Shown piece by piece: positions 56,708 to 64,000 of a DNA stretch of 64,000 bases (position 1 is its first letter; each line of letters starts with the position of its first letter). The notes under the pieces are model-generated. The model worked only from the letters and a program-made list of their open reading frames with translations, did not search any database and was not told the origin of the DNA. The stretch is from positions 1,623,912 through 1,687,911 of the forward strand of contig NZ_RCZB01000001.1 of assembly GCF_006438785.1 (NCBI RefSeq). The letters run 5' to 3'. This DNA is from Rhodanobacter glycinis (GTDB lineage Bacteria; Pseudomonadota; Gammaproteobacteria; Xanthomonadales; Rhodanobacteraceae). The translations under genes were made by a program, and so were the position numbers.

Positions 56708-56830
56708 GTTCTTTTCCATGTGCCCGGCAATCCGGGACTTTGCTTGCGGCTGAGCCGCTTGGAGTTGTAGGTGACGCTGTGGAAATCAAGACAGCCCGAA
56801 AGCATGCCTTGATCCGGGTAGAGCAAATAC
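56708..56830 (-). other. rplR-rpsE spacer with two small hairpins
   Basis: Long for this block. CCCGG-CAAT-CCGGG and GCGGC-TGA-GCCGC (both near 56722-56760) can form adjacent small hairpins just before the rpsE start region. Confidence 0.4.
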
Positions 56831-57187
56831 TTAGAACTTCAGACCCGCTTCGCGAGCCGCATCGGCCAATGCCTTGATACGACCGTGGTAACGGAAGCCG
56901 GAGCGGTCAAACGCCACGGACTCGATACCCGCAGCCATCGCGCGCTCGGCAACTGCCTTGCCCACAGCCGCGGCAGCGGCCAAGTTCTTGGTGCCCTTGA
57001 GGCCTTCTGCGACCGACTTCTGCACAGTGGAGGCCGAGGCCACCACGTTCAGCCCGGAAGCATCGAACACTTGCGCATACAGATGCTGCCCCGTGCGATG
57101 CACCGACAGGCGCGCCACAGCCAGCTTGCGGATATGGCAACGCGTGGACTTGGCGCGACGCAGGCGATTTTCGTTCTTGTTCATCAT
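56831..57187 (-). CDS. rplR: 50S ribosomal protein L18
   Basis: Binds 5S rRNA with L5 and L25. [29 protein letters not shown] and the C-terminal [24 protein letters not shown] are diagnostic. Two adjacent ATGs (57187, 57184) follow GAGGA; the first is used here, giving 118 residues. Confidence 0.97.
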   Translation of the reverse strand: MMNKNENRLRRAKSTRCHIRKLAVARLSVHRTGQHLYAQVFDASGLNVVASASTVQKSVAEGLKGTKNLAAAAAVGKAVAERAMAAGIESVAFDRSGFRYHGRIKALADAAREAGLKF

Positions 57188-57274
57188 TAGTTCCTCGAAA
57201 GCGGATCGGCTTGTGTTTGGGTTCTTGTGGAAAGCCTGGCCATGAAAGGCCAGACTTTCGCGAAAGGACCCGCA

Positions 57275-57802
57275 TTACGCCTTCTTGGCTTCCTTCAGCG
57301 TGATCTTCTCACCGGCATAGCGCACACCCTTGCCCTTGTAGGGCTCCGGCGGACGGAAGCCGCGAATCTTGGCCGCTACCTGACCCACAACCTGCTTGTC
57401 CGTGCCCTTGATCAGGACCTCGGTCTGCGTCGGGGTTTCGATGCTGATTCCTTCCGGCGCCTCGAAAACCACGGGGTGGGAAAAGCCCAGGCTCAGGTTC
57501 AGCGATTTGCCCTGCATGGCAACGCGGTAACCCACGCCGACCAGCTCAAGCTTGCGCTCATAACCCTGGGAAACACCCGTGACCATGTTGGCCAGCAGCG
57601 CACGAGCGGTACCGCCGAACTTGTCGTCGGTGCCCTCGGCAAGGCTGATGCTCGCTACGCCATTGTCGACGGCGACGGTGACGCCCGGCAGATGATGCAC
57701 GGTCAGCGTACCCTTGGGGCCTTTGACAGAGATGTTGTCGCTACCGACAGTCAGCTCGACACCCTTCGGCAGGGAAATTGGTTGTTTGGCAACACGTGAC
57801 AT
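57275..57802 (-). CDS. rplF: 50S ribosomal protein L6
   Basis: Binds near the sarcin-ricin loop at the factor site. [27 protein letters not shown] and the C-terminal [26 protein letters not shown] identify it. 175 residues. Between rpsH and rplR. Confidence 0.98.
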   Translation of the reverse strand: MSRVAKQPISLPKGVELTVGSDNISVKGPKGTLTVHHLPGVTVAVDNGVASISLAEGTDDKFGGTARALLANMVTGVSQGYERKLELVGVGYRVAMQGKSLNLSLGFSHPVVFEAPEGISIETPTQTEVLIKGTDKQVVGQVAAKIRGFRPPEPYKGKGVRYAGEKITLKEAKKA

Positions 57803-57813
57803 CGAAAGACTCC

Positions 57814-58209
57814 TTATGCCACTTGGCCGATGACTTCGCCGCCCAGACCCTTGGCACGGGCCTGCGCATCGGTCAGCAGACCAGCGGAAGTCGAGATGAT
57901 CGAGATACCCAGTCCGCCGAGAACCTTCGGCAACTCGTCCTTGCCGCGATATACACGCAGGCCGGAGCGGCTGACACGGGAGATGGTCTCGATGGCCGGC
58001 TGGCCCTCGAAATACTTGAGCTTGAGCTCGAGCACCGGCTTGCCTTCCTCGGCGGAAGTCTTGGCGTCGAGGATGTAGCCCTCGTTCTTGAGAAGATTGG
58101 CGATCGCCAACTTCAGTTTCGACGACGGCATACGCACGGTCGGCTTGCCCATGGCCTGGGCATTGCGGACGCGCGTGAACAGATCGGCGATGGGATCAGT
58201 CATGCTCAT
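57814..58209 (-). CDS. rpsH: 30S ribosomal protein S8
   Basis: Central-domain 16S rRNA binder and, in E. coli, the translational repressor of the spc operon. [29 protein letters not shown] and the C-terminal [11 protein letters not shown] with [17 protein letters not shown] are diagnostic. The ATG at 58209 has AAGGA upstream and gives 131 residues; the frame continues upstream without sense. A 220-base spacer precedes it. Confidence 0.97.
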   Translation of the reverse strand: MSMTDPIADLFTRVRNAQAMGKPTVRMPSSKLKLAIANLLKNEGYILDAKTSAEEGKPVLELKLKYFEGQPAIETISRVSRSGLRVYRGKDELPKVLGGLGISIISTSAGLLTDAQARAKGLGGEVIGQVA

Positions 58210-58429
58210 GAAAACATCCTTCAGAGTGCACCGATATCCGATAAAACCGGAAATCAATCAGATTGTGAGCCGACATATATGCCGGCCTGCCTTGCGCAGA
58301 CCGCCGACTATATCAGCATTTTCAGGTTTTAGCGAATGTCGATGCGGTAGTCGCATCAGCGGCTGTTGTTGAACAGCCTTGTGAACCGTTCGTGGCGCTT
58401 GCGCGCCGCAAACGACTCCGGTTCTTGTA
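58210..58429 (-). other. Structured rpsN-rpsH spacer
   Basis: No gene seen. Contains three short inverted repeats: GGCTGTT-GTTG-AACAGCC (about 58361-58378), GATGCG-GTAGT-CGCATC (about 58340-58356) and the palindrome CATATATG flanked by partly paired CCG/CGG (about 58272-58289). Unusual inside the spc operon, whose genes are otherwise about 10-15 bases apart. Confidence 0.45.
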
Positions 58430-58735
58430 TTACCAGCTGGCCTTGCGCAGACCCGGCACGTCACCGCGCATGGTCGCTTCACGCAGCTTGTTGCGGCCAA
58501 GGCCGAACTTTGCGTAGACGGCACGTGGGCGACCGGTCAATGCACAACGGGTGCGCTGACGCACCGGGCTGGCATCGCGCGGCAGCTTCTGCAGCTTGGT
58601 CTGCGCTTCCATCTTCTCCTCGTAGGAGGCGGTGGAGCTCAGCACGATCGCTTTCAGTTCACCGCGCTTGGCGGCGTACTTCTTGACGAGTTTGGTCCGC
58701 TTGATATCGCGGTTCACCATTGATGTCTTGGCCAT
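58430..58735 (-). CDS. rpsN: 30S ribosomal protein S14
   Basis: Head protein of the small subunit. 101-residue zinc-free type: [28 protein letters not shown], then [38 protein letters not shown] with no CxxC pair. Between rplE and rpsH, the E. coli order. Confidence 0.97.
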   Translation of the reverse strand: MAKTSMVNRDIKRTKLVKKYAAKRGELKAIVLSSTASYEEKMEAQTKLQKLPRDASPVRQRTRCALTGRPRAVYAKFGLGRNKLREATMRGDVPGLRKASW

Positions 58736-58749
58736 GGATTACGCGCCTA

Positions 58750-59289
58750 TCAGTTGCGGAACGGGAAGCTGAACGCTGCCAGCAGGGCTTTCGCTTCTTC
58801 ATCGGTCTTGGCGGTGGTGGTGATGGAGATATCCATGCCACGCAGCGCATCGACCTGGTCGAAATCGATCTCCGGAAAGATGATCTGTTCCTTGATGCCG
58901 AAGTTGTAGTTGCCACGACCATCGAACGCCTTCGCCGACACACCGCGGAAGTCGCGCACGCGCGGCAGCGAGATGTTGATCAGGCGATCGAGGAACTCGA
59001 ACATCTGCGCCCGGCGCAAGGTGACCTTGCAGCCGATCGGCCAGCCATCGCGGATCTTGAACGAGGCTACGGAAACGCGCGCCTTGGTCGTGATCGGCTT
59101 CTGGCCCGCGATCTTGGCCATATCGGCCACGGCGTTCTCGAGCACTTTCTTGTTGCCCGCAGCTTCGCCCACGCCCATATTCAGCGTGATCTTGGTGATG
59201 CGGGGAACCTGCATCACGTTCTGGTAGCCGAATTGCTCAGTGAGCTTGGCAACTACCTGCTCTTTATAAAAATTTTCAAGGCGCGTCAT
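58750..59289 (-). CDS. rplE: 50S ribosomal protein L5
   Basis: Binds 5S rRNA and forms a bridge to S13. [57 protein letters not shown] and [25 protein letters not shown] are diagnostic. 179 residues. Confidence 0.98.
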   Translation of the reverse strand: MTRLENFYKEQVVAKLTEQFGYQNVMQVPRITKITLNMGVGEAAGNKKVLENAVADMAKIAGQKPITTKARVSVASFKIRDGWPIGCKVTLRRAQMFEFLDRLINISLPRVRDFRGVSAKAFDGRGNYNFGIKEQIIFPEIDFDQVDALRGMDISITTTAKTDEEAKALLAAFSFPFRN

Positions 59290-59300
59290 GATCGTGTTCC

Positions 59301-59615
59301 TTACGCGTCCACGACCTCGCCAGTCGAACGGAACACGCGGACCTTGCGCCCATCTTCGAGCGTTTTGGTGCCGACGCGTTCACCCTTGTTCGTGGCGGGG
59401 TTGAACAGCTGTACATTGGAGAGATGGATCGAGGCTTCACGCTCGACGATACCGCCAGCCTGATTGGCCTGCGGGTTCGGCTTGGTGTGACGCTTGATCA
59501 GATTCACGTTGGAGACGAACACACGATCGTCTGCAACACGCAGCACATCGCCGCGCTGACCCTTGTTCTTGCCGGTGATCACGAGGACCTGATCACCCTT
59601 ACGGATACGGTTCAT
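59301..59615 (-). CDS. rplX: 50S ribosomal protein L24
   Basis: Assembly initiator of the large subunit. KOW motif in [23 protein letters not shown], then [33 protein letters not shown]. 104 residues. Confidence 0.98.
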   Translation of the reverse strand: MNRIRKGDQVLVITGKNKGQRGDVLRVADDRVFVSNVNLIKRHTKPNPQANQAGGIVEREASIHLSNVQLFNPATNKGERVGTKTLEDGRKVRVFRSTGEVVDA

Positions 59616-59629
59616 ATTGTGATCTCCGC

Positions 59630-59998
59630 TCAGAGCACTTCGGGCGCAAGCGAGACGATCTTCATGAACTTCTCGCTGCGCAGCTCGCGGGTAACCGGCC
59701 CGAAAATACGGGTGCCGATCGGCTCGAGCTTATTGTTGAGGAGGACCGCTGCATTGCCGTCGAAACGGATCAGCGAACCATCGGGACGGCGCACACCCTT
59801 GGCGGTACGAACTACCACGGCGTTGTACACCTCACCCTTCTTTACCTTGCCGCGGGGGATCGCATCCTTCACGGTGACCTTGATCACGTCACCGATCGCG
59901 GCGTAACGGCGCTTGGAGCCGCCGAGCACCTTGATGCACATCAGTTCCTTCGCGCCGCTGTTGTCCGCTGCGGAAAGCGTGCTCTGCATCTGGATCAT
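59630..59998 (-). CDS. rplN: 50S ribosomal protein L14
   Basis: Subunit-interface protein. [33 protein letters not shown] and [24 protein letters not shown] are diagnostic. 122 residues; first gene of the spc-type block. Confidence 0.98.
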   Translation of the reverse strand: MIQMQSTLSAADNSGAKELMCIKVLGGSKRRYAAIGDVIKVTVKDAIPRGKVKKGEVYNAVVVRTAKGVRRPDGSLIRFDGNAAVLLNNKLEPIGTRIFGPVTRELRSEKFMKIVSLAPEVL

Positions 59999-60012
59999 GG
60001 CTGCACCCTCCC

Positions 60013-60279
60013 TTAGACGTTGGCGCGCGTGATGATTTCAACCACGCGGTGATGTTTGGTCTTGGACAACGGACGGCATTCGGCGATACGCACGAGGTCA
60101 CCCTCGTTCGCGCCCAGGTCGTCCTGCGCATGCAGCTTGGTCGAACGGCGGATGATCTTGCCGAGCAGCCAATGCTGAACCTGACGCTCGACCAGTACGG
60201 TGACCGTCTTGTCCATCTTGTTGCTGGTAACGCGACCTTCGAGGGTACGCGTCTGTTTCTTTTCTGCTTGATCGCTCAT
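60013..60279 (-). CDS. rpsQ: 30S ribosomal protein S17
   Basis: Primary 16S rRNA binder with an OB fold. [43 protein letters not shown] and the C-terminal [16 protein letters not shown] are diagnostic. 88 residues; last gene of the S10-type block. Confidence 0.97.
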   Translation of the reverse strand: MSDQAEKKQTRTLEGRVTSNKMDKTVTVLVERQVQHWLLGKIIRRSTKLHAQDDLGANEGDLVRIAECRPLSKTKHHRVVEIITRANV

Positions 60280-60291
60280 GTCGGCCGTCCC

Positions 60292-60477
60292 TTACTTCTT
60301 GCCGCCGAGCACAAACTTCGTGCGGGCGATGTCACGCCGAACGCGGCGAAGCTGGTGCGGCTGAGTGAGCTGGCCTGAGCCTTTCTGCATGCGCAGATTG
60401 AACTGCTCCTTGCGCAGATCCAGCAGATGCTGCTTCAACTCGTCGGCCGACTGGTTATTGATATCTTTACTGGCCAT
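60292..60477 (-). CDS. rpmC: 50S ribosomal protein L29
   Basis: Small protein at the tunnel exit, near the SRP and trigger factor dock. [48 protein letters not shown] identifies it. The ATG at 60477 overlaps the rplP stop as TGATG; 61 residues. Confidence 0.96.
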   Translation of the reverse strand: MASKDINNQSADELKQHLLDLRKEQFNLRMQKGSGQLTQPHQLRRVRRDIARTKFVLGGKK

Positions 60478-60890
60478 CACATCACCGCCCTGGTCACGAA
60501 CTGGGTCTGCACCGACAGCTTCGCTGCCGCCAGACGGAACGCCTCACGTGCCGTGACCTCATCAAGGCCTTCGATCTCGTAAAGCATGCGGCCGGGCTGG
60601 ATCTGGGCAACCCAGAACTCCACACTGCCCTTGCCGGCACCCATGCGGACTTCGATCGGCTTCTTGGTGATCGGCTTGTCCGGGAACACGCGGATCCACA
60701 ACTTGCCGCCGCGTTTGACGTAACGCGTAATGCAACGACGAGCTGCCTCGATCTGGCGCGCGGTGAGCGAGCCATGCGTGATGGCCTTCAGCCCGAACTC
60801 GCCAAAGCTGACGAGGTTGGAACACTGGGCCAAGCCGTCGTTGCGGCCTTTGAACTGCTTGCGGTATTTGGTTCGCTTAGGTTGCAACAT
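60477..60890 (-). CDS. rplP: 50S ribosomal protein L16
   Basis: Binds at the A-site entrance and organises the peptidyl transferase centre. [53 protein letters not shown] are diagnostic. The arginine in the loop [12 protein letters not shown] is the region hydroxylated in E. coli. 137 residues. Confidence 0.98.
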   Translation of the reverse strand: MLQPKRTKYRKQFKGRNDGLAQCSNLVSFGEFGLKAITHGSLTARQIEAARRCITRYVKRGGKLWIRVFPDKPITKKPIEVRMGAGKGSVEFWVAQIQPGRMLYEIEGLDEVTAREAFRLAAAKLSVQTQFVTRAVM

Positions 60891-60901
60891 GGCAACTCTC
60901 C

Positions 60902-61654
60902 TTACTTCGCAGACCGCTCGCGACGGCCGTCACCGGCCTCGCGACGCGAATCATTACGACGACCTTCGCCACCTTCGCGGCGCGGCTGCGACGGCTCGTC
61001 CTTCGACTCCTGGCTGGCTGCAGCCAGATCGAAGATCTCGCCCTTGTAAACCCAGACCTTGATGCCGATGATGCCGTAGGTGGTTTTCGCCTCGGCAAAG
61101 CCGTAATCGATGTCGGCACGCAGCGTATGCAGCGGCACGCGACCTTCGCGACTCCACTCGGAGCGGGCGATCTCGGCACCGTTCAGACGACCGGACACGT
61201 TGATCTTGATACCCAGTGCGCCGAGGCGCATTGCGTTGCCAACCGAACGTTTCATCGCGCGACGGAACATGATGCGACGTTCCAGCTGCTGCGCGATCGA
61301 CTCGGCCACCAACTGAGCGTCGAGCTCGGGCTTGCGCACTTCGCTGACGTTGATGTGCGTGGGAACGCCCATCATGTCGCTGACTTCCTTGCGCAGCTTC
61401 TCGATATCCTCGCCCTTCTTGCCGATCACCACGCCCGGACGGGCGGTGTGGATCGTCACGCGTGCGGTTTTCGCCGGACGCTCGATCTGGATGCGGGAGA
61501 TACCGGCGGCAGCCAGCTTCTTCTTCAGCATGTCGCGAACTTTGATGTCAGCCACGAGGTACGTGGCGTAATCACGCTTGTTGGCGAACCACTTCGAGTT
61601 CCAGTCCTTGGCAATGCCGAGGCGGATACCGGTGGGATGAACTTTATGACCCAT
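60902..61654 (-). CDS. rpsC: 30S ribosomal protein S3
   Basis: Head protein with KH domain that forms part of the mRNA entry channel and helicase. [43 protein letters not shown] and the C-terminal [14 protein letters not shown] are diagnostic. 250 residues, with an extra basic Arg/Gly/Glu-rich C-terminal tail of about 30 residues. Confidence 0.98.
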   Translation of the reverse strand: MGHKVHPTGIRLGIAKDWNSKWFANKRDYATYLVADIKVRDMLKKKLAAAGISRIQIERPAKTARVTIHTARPGVVIGKKGEDIEKLRKEVSDMMGVPTHINVSEVRKPELDAQLVAESIAQQLERRIMFRRAMKRSVGNAMRLGALGIKINVSGRLNGAEIARSEWSREGRVPLHTLRADIDYGFAEAKTTYGIIGIKVWVYKGEIFDLAAASQESKDEPSQPRREGGEGRRNDSRREAGDGRRERSAK

Positions 61655-61669
61655 CGTCTATATCCTCAG

Positions 61670-62005
61670 TCAGTTGCCGACGACCACAGTGATGTGGCTG
61701 GTGCGTTTCAGGATGCGCGAACCGCGGCCTTTGGCACGGGCGTGCATGCGCTTCATCGCCGGACCTTCGTCGACGAAAATGCTGGCCACCTTCAGCTCAT
61801 CGACGTCGGCACCGAGATTGTTCTCGGCATTGGCGACGGCCGACAGCAGCACCTTGCGGACAAGGAGCGCGGCTTTCTTGTTGGTGAAGGTGAGCACGTC
61901 GCTGGCCCGTCCGACGGGAAGCCCGCGGACGAGGTCAGCCACCAGGCGTGCCTTTTGCGCCGAAATGCGGGCGCCACGCAGGATCGCTTTGGCTTCAGTG
62001 CTCAT
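61670..62005 (-). CDS. rplV: 50S ribosomal protein L22
   Basis: Its hairpin lines the exit tunnel and carries macrolide-resistance sites. [24 protein letters not shown] and [22 protein letters not shown] are diagnostic. The ATG at 62005 overlaps the rpsS stop as TGATG; an in-frame GTG one codon upstream is not preferred. 111 residues. Confidence 0.97.
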   Translation of the reverse strand: MSTEAKAILRGARISAQKARLVADLVRGLPVGRASDVLTFTNKKAALLVRKVLLSAVANAENNLGADVDELKVASIFVDEGPAMKRMHARAKGRGSRILKRTSHITVVVGN

Positions 62006-62277
62006 CACTTGCCCTTCTTGTCGCCGACATGGCCCTTGAACGTACGGGTCACCGCGAACTCGCCGAGCTTGTGCCCGACCATGTTCTCGTTGATCAGAAC
62101 GGGCACGTGCTGACGGCCGTTATGGATGGCGATGGTCAAGCCGACCATTTCCGGCAGGATCATCGAGCGACGCGACCAAGTTTTGATCGGGCGCTTGTTG
62201 TTGGCGGAAACCGCAGCTTCCACCTTCTTTACGAGGTGAAGGTCAACGAACGGACCTTTCTTCAGAGAACGCGGCAT
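62005..62277 (-). CDS. rpsS: 30S ribosomal protein S19
   Basis: Head protein contacting S13 and t[52 protein letters not shown] and [18 protein letters not shown] are diagnostic. 90 residues. Confidence 0.98.
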   Translation of the reverse strand: MPRSLKKGPFVDLHLVKKVEAAVSANNKRPIKTWSRRSMILPEMVGLTIAIHNGRQHVPVLINENMVGHKLGEFAVTRTFKGHVGDKKGK

Positions 62278-62289
62278 GTCGGCTTCCTG

Positions 62290-63114
62290 TTACTTGGTAC
62301 GACGACGCACGATGAACTGCTGCGTGCGCTTGTTGTTACGGGTCTTGTAGCCCTTGGCCGGCGTGCCCCACGGGCTGACCGGATGACGACCACCTGAAGT
62401 CTTGCCTTCACCACCACCGTGCGGATGGTCGACCGGATTCATCACCACACCGCGAACGGTCGGGCGGATACCCAGCCAGCGCTTGGCGCCGGCCTTGCCC
62501 AGCTTCTTCAAGCTGTGCTCGCCGTTGCCGACTTCACCGATTGTGGCGCGGCAGTCAACCGAGACGCGACGCATCTCGCCGGAGCGCAGACGCAGCGTGG
62601 CGTAACCGGACTCGCGCGCCACCAGCTGCACCGAGGCACCGGCGCTGCGGGCGATCTGCGCACCCTTGCCCGGACGCAGCTCGATGCAATGGATCGTGCT
62701 GCCCATCGGAATGTTGCGCAGCTGCAGGCAGTTGCCGGCCTTGATCGGCGCATCACGGCCGGACACCAGGCGATCGTCCACCTGTACACCCTTCGGCGCG
62801 ATGATGTAACGACGCTCGCCATCGGCATAGCACAGCAACGCGATATGTGCGGTGCGGTTCGGATCGTATTCGATGCGCTCGACGCGGGCAGCGATGCCTT
62901 CCTTGTCACGCTTGAAATCGATGATGCGGTAATGCTGCTTGTGACCGCCGCCGCGATGACGCACGGTGATACGGCCATGATGATTGCGACCGCCTGTACG
63001 GGACTGCGACTCGGTCAACGCCGCGTACGGCGCGCCCTTGTACAGACCTTCCGTCTTGACGCTGACTGCGTCACGACGACCCGGCGAGGTCGGCTTGTGG
63101 TTGATTAATGCCAT
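62290..63114 (-). CDS. rplB: 50S ribosomal protein L2
   Basis: Core protein close to the peptidyl transferase centre. [28 protein letters not shown] and the C-terminal [38 protein letters not shown] are diagnostic, including the conserved histidine in DHPHGGG. 274 residues. Confidence 0.98.
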   Translation of the reverse strand: MALINHKPTSPGRRDAVSVKTEGLYKGAPYAALTESQSRTGGRNHHGRITVRHRGGGHKQHYRIIDFKRDKEGIAARVERIEYDPNRTAHIALLCYADGERRYIIAPKGVQVDDRLVSGRDAPIKAGNCLQLRNIPMGSTIHCIELRPGKGAQIARSAGASVQLVARESGYATLRLRSGEMRRVSVDCRATIGEVGNGEHSLKKLGKAGAKRWLGIRPTVRGVVMNPVDHPHGGGEGKTSGGRHPVSPWGTPAKGYKTRNNKRTQQFIVRRRTK

Positions 63115-63131
63115 CTCACAGAACTCCTGGC

Positions 63132-63425
63132 TCAGGCCTTGGCGGAAACGTCGATGGTCTGGCCATCGGCAAGACGCACGTAGGCCTTACGCTTGCCCTG
63201 GCGGCTGCCAGCGCGTTGACGGAAGGCTTTGACCTTGCCCTTGGTGTTGACGAGGTTGACCTGTTCGACTTTCACGTCAAACAGCTTTTCCACGGCAGCA
63301 CGGACATCGGCCTTGGTCGCCGCGGGGGCGACGACGAATACATACTGGTTGTGTTCGGCCAGACGCGCCGATTTCTCGGAGATGTGCGGCGCGCGCAGCG
63401 TATCGAGAATGCGTTCGTTGTTCAT
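63132..63425 (-). CDS. rplW: 50S ribosomal protein L23
   Basis: Tunnel-exit protein that docks trigger factor and [67 protein letters not shown] identifies it. The ATG at 63425 overlaps the rplD stop as ATGA; 97 residues. Confidence 0.97.
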   Translation of the reverse strand: MNNERILDTLRAPHISEKSARLAEHNQYVFVVAPAATKADVRAAVEKLFDVKVEQVNLVNTKGKVKAFRQRAGSRQGKRKAYVRLADGQTIDVSAKA

Positions 63426-64000
63426 GCCAGCCACTCCTCGATCTTCTTCACCGCGTCAACCGTGACCACCACATGGTCGGAACCGACCAGGCTGACCGGG
63501 TTCAGGCCCATTACATCCAGTACGTGGATATAAGGAATGTTGCGTGCGGCCAGGAACACGGACTCGTTGGCGTCTTCCGACACCAGCAGCACGCGACCGG
63601 ATACTTCCAGCTCGGCCAGCTTGGCCACCATCGCGGAGGTCTTCGGCGTCTCGATGTCGAAACTCTCGACAACCTTCAGGCGATCCTGACGAATCAGTTC
63701 GGAGAAGATCGAGCGAATCGCAACGCGATAAGCCTTGCGGTTGACCTTCTGCTCGTAGCTGCGCGGCTTCGCCGCGAAGGTGCGGCCACCACCGACAAAG
63801 ATCGGTGCACGGTAATCACCGTGACGGGCACCACCGCCCTTCTGCTTCTTGAATTTCTTGGTAGTACCGGACATCTCGCCGCGCGACAGCTGCGACTGGG
63901 TTCCGGCACGACCGGCCGCCTGGTAGGCGACAACAACCTGATGGACCAGGGCCTTCTTGTACTCACCGCCGAACACTTCGTCCGATACGCTGAGCGGCTT
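63422..64000 (-). CDS. rplD: 50S ribosomal protein L4, partial
   Basis: Tunnel-lining protein; in E. coli it also represses the S10 operon by transcriptional attenuation. The 192 codons seen run in frame from the window edge ([23 protein letters not shown]) through [23 protein letters not shown] and [27 protein letters not shown] to the stop. Only the first few residues are missing; rplC and rpsJ should lie beyond the edge. Confidence 0.97.
   Translation of the reverse strand, partial: KPLSVSDEVFGGEYKKALVHQVVVAYQAAGRAGTQSQLSRGEMSGTTKKFKKQKGGGARHGDYRAPIFVGGGRTFAAKPRSYEQKVNRKAYRVAIRSIFSELIRQDRLKVVESFDIETPKTSAMVAKLAELEVSGRVLLVSEDANESVFLAARNIPYIHVLDVMGLNPVSLVGSDHVVVTVDAVKKIEEWLA

Overview
The window is GC-rich, densely packed gammaproteobacterial chromosome. 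Gene content and order (map/rpsB-tsf, pyrH-frr-uppS-cdsA-dxr-rseP-bamA-lpxD-fabZ-lpxA-lpxB-rnhB-dnaE-accA, and the S10-spc-alpha ribosomal block), a class II DAHP synthase, the absence of skp and rpmJ from their usual places, and REP-like repeats built on GTGGGAGCGGCTTCAGCCGC point to the Xanthomonadales, most likely Rhodanobacteraceae (Rhodanobacter, Dyella or a relative). The family assignment is an inference from memory of gene order, not a database result. No rRNA, tRNA, CRISPR array or intact insertion sequence was seen.

Layout. 1-1.6 kb: the start of glnD behind map, leftward. 1.65-16.4 kb: rightward translation and envelope genes: rpsB-tsf (ended by a clear terminator), then pyrH, frr, uppS, cdsA, dxr, rseP and bamA, another strong terminator, then the overlapping lpxD-fabZ-lpxA-lpxB-rnhB lipid A cluster. 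16.4-26.1 kb: a small hypothetical, a TlpA-type thioredoxin, dnaE, leftward yajD, accA, a NYN/LOTUS protein, tilS, xseB and ispA, closed by a bidirectional terminator. 26.2-29 kb: a DUF4870 membrane protein and pmbA (leftward), a DUF1653 protein and darP/yjgA (rightward).

29-35.8 kb is the accessory part of the window: REP-like repeats and a long inverted repeat, two MacB/FtsX-type ABC permeases with no ATPase beside them, an OprB-type porin, an unusual 115-bp repeat element with 21-bp phasing, and a fused monoheme cytochrome-beta-barrel protein resembling Cyc2. The last gene has a perfect FNR/Anr-type box upstream. This segment lies between darP/pmbA and tldD-yhdP-rng, whose products work together (TldD with PmbA/TldE), so it looks like an insertion into a conserved neighbourhood.

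35.8-51 kb: tldD, yhdP and rng leftward; a DUF71 ATP-pyrophosphatase overlapping a Mug-type glycosylase; a triheme plus diheme cytochrome c pair; a secreted amidase; a polytopic membrane protein with an HExxxH motif; and dsbB translationally coupled to class II DAHP synthase. 51-64 kb: the ribosomal block read leftward from rplD (cut by the window edge) to rplQ, with secY and rpoA inside it, ended by a strong terminator. Most genes here are a few bases apart or overlap as ATGA or TGATG; four longer structured spacers stand out.
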